From NCBI GenBank assembly GCA_003455595.1, contig DMQT01000220.1, positions 1-15,421 of the forward strand: 15,421 nucleotides of DNA, given 5' to 3'. Source of the stretch: Betaproteobacteria bacterium (GTDB lineage: Bacteria > Pseudomonadota > Gammaproteobacteria > Burkholderiales > Sulfuriferulaceae). Shown here one piece after another: positions 14,369 to 15,421 of the stretch. The stretch's first letter is position 1. Every line of letters starts with the position of its first letter. A program made the translations under genes and the position numbers. The notes beneath the pieces were generated by a model. That model was given only the letters and a program-made list of their open reading frames with translations, was not told where the DNA came from and made no database searches.

Positions 14369-14731
14369 TTAGGGCGTGGGTACAGTCGACGCGTTGAAGT
14401 CGATGTACAGACCCACATTGCCAAACAGTGGTTTTTCCACACGGTATTTGGCGGCGACCACCAGTTTGCCGCTGTCGCGTGAAATGTCGAGGTCTTCCGG
14501 CTTCACCGCGGTGATGTTGTCGATGCCGGCGCGACGCGCATACGAATCACGCACCTCGGCATTTTTGGCATCTTTCAGCGCGGGGTCTTTGTCCATCGCG
14601 CTGAATACCTTCTGAATCGAATAAAATTCAATATAGGCAGGTACCAGCTTCATCACCACGATGGCGGCAAACACCACCAGAATGCCGACGAACAGCATGC
14701 CTATCAGGGTTGCACCTTGTTGTTTTTTCAT
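14369..14731 (-). CDS. DUF4845 domain protein with pilin-like N-terminal helix
   Basis: 120 residues. A short basic N-terminus (MKKQQGATLIGML) leads into one membrane helix (about 10-30) with a pseudopilin-like look: Gly-Ala-Thr-Leu-Ile, though with no Phe-Thr-Leu-Ile-Glu. It is followed by VPAYIEFYSIQKVF and a soluble C-terminal domain (about 45-120), presumably periplasmic. This is the DUF4845 family, found almost always between lepB and rnc in betaproteobacteria and related groups. The AAGGAAAG ribosome site overlaps the lepB stop, with ten bases between the genes. Function is unknown; the constant position suggests a link to signal peptidase or membrane processes. Confidence 0.9.
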   Translation of the reverse strand: MKKQQGATLIGMLFVGILVVFAAIVVMKLVPAYIEFYSIQKVFSAMDKDPALKDAKNAEVRDSYARRAGIDNITAVKPEDLDISRDSGKLVVAAKYRVEKPLFGNVGLYIDFNASTVPTP

Positions 14732-14741
14732 GATTCTTTCC

Positions 14742-15421
14742 TTATTTTATGAAGTCGCCAATGCGTTTGAGGTGGTCGAAATTCCACCAGATCATGAACG
14801 CGCGGCCAACGATATTGCGGTCAGGTACAAAGCCCCAATAACGGCTGTCGGTGCTGTCGTCGCGGTTATCGCCCATCATGAAATAGTAGCCTTTCGGCAC
14901 TTTGCAGGTGAAGCCGCTGTCATTGTAATCGCAGTTTTCGCGGTATGGGAACTGGCTGTTGACCTGGCTCAGATCAATGGTAGGGCGGTCAGACTGAAGG
15001 ATGATCTTGTGCAGATGCGCGCCCAGCTGTTCAGCGTATTGCTCGGTCACCACAAAATTCAGCCCGCGTCCGACATAATTGTAGGTACCGTCAGGGGTGG
15101 TCACCAGCGGCTTGCCATTGATGGTCAGGCGTTTGTCCTGATACGTCACGGTATCGCCCGGCACACCGACTACACGCTTGATGTAATCCATGCTTTGATC
15201 AAGTGGATAACGGAACACCATCACGTCGCCGTTTTTAGGCGTGCCGACGTCGATGATTTTCTTGTTTACGATGGGCAGACGGACACCATAATCGTACTTG
15301 TTCACCAGGATGAAATCACCCACCAGCAAGGTCGGCAGCATCGAACCCGAGGGAATCTTGAACGGCTCGACCAGAAACGAGCGCAGCAGGAATACCGCCA
15401 GTATCACCGGAAAAAAACTCT
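14742..15421 (-). CDS. lepB: Signal peptidase I, partial (N-terminus beyond window)
   Basis: About 226 C-terminal residues are present; the frame is open to the right edge, so the first membrane helices are missing. It cleaves signal peptides from exported proteins at the outer face of the inner membrane. The visible part starts at SFFPVILAVFLLRSFLVEPF and the catalytic serine follows at once in PSGSMLPTL. The general-base lysine is in MDYIKRVVGVPGD, with later family boxes GYYFMMGDNRDDS and DSRYWGFVP. A Cys pair in NCDYNDSGFTCKVP matches the periplasmic insert of proteobacterial enzymes. The GTG at 15407 is internal, not the start. The order lepB, DUF4845, rnc, era is classic for betaproteobacteria. 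Confidence 0.96.
   Translation of the reverse strand, partial: SFFPVILAVFLLRSFLVEPFKIPSGSMLPTLLVGDFILVNKYDYGVRLPIVNKKIIDVGTPKNGDVMVFRYPLDQSMDYIKRVVGVPGDTVTYQDKRLTINGKPLVTTPDGTYNYVGRGLNFVVTEQYAEQLGAHLHKIILQSDRPTIDLSQVNSQFPYRENCDYNDSGFTCKVPKGYYFMMGDNRDDSTDSRYWGFVPDRNIVGRAFMIWWNFDHLKRIGDFIK

Overview
The window looks like a moderately GC-rich betaproteobacterial chromosome, most likely from the Nitrosomonadales (inferred from gene order and protein style; no 16S or other marker is present). Every supported gene lies on the minus strand, so the window reads from its right edge to its left. No tRNA, rRNA, CRISPR array, intact transposase or phage gene was seen.

Right part (15421 to about 10597): a classic housekeeping cluster, lepB (cut by the window edge), a DUF4845 protein, rnc, era, recO and pdxJ, packed with short gaps or 4-base overlaps. 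It joins signal peptide cleavage, RNA processing and ribosome maturation, recombinational repair and vitamin B6 synthesis. The next gene, translationally overlapping pdxJ, is a Crp/Fnr-family regulator. It is broken by a one-base frameshift between its sensor domain and its DNA-binding domain.

Middle part (10596 to about 6733): a looser accessory stretch. It holds a membrane-tailed sulfotransferase-like protein, a small DUF3185 membrane protein, a hemolysin III (PAQR-like) membrane protein, a small DUF2892 membrane protein and an M14-type cytosolic carboxypeptidase. A 116-bp direct repeat is the key structure here. One copy carries the promoter and 5' end of the intact DUF2892 gene. The second, upstream of DUF3185, carries the same promoter and a truncated DUF2892 start. 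Both copies keep a Crp-like palindrome (TGTGA-N6-TTACA) centred about 42 bases before the expected transcription start, the position used by class II activators. The broken Crp/Fnr gene lies about 1 kb upstream of the nearer site.

Left part (6665 to 1): a tightly coupled operon of membrane proteins around a MoxR-type AAA+ ATPase: DUF805, RDD, SpoIIM-like, DUF4129, DUF4350, MoxR and DUF58 (cut by the window edge). Four of the junctions are 4-base stop/start overlaps. The families are widespread, and MoxR with DUF58 is a recognised pairing, but the function of this six- or seven-gene module is not established. It is the best candidate in the window for a poorly described system: a membrane-bound AAA+ chaperone or assembly machine acting on envelope substrates.
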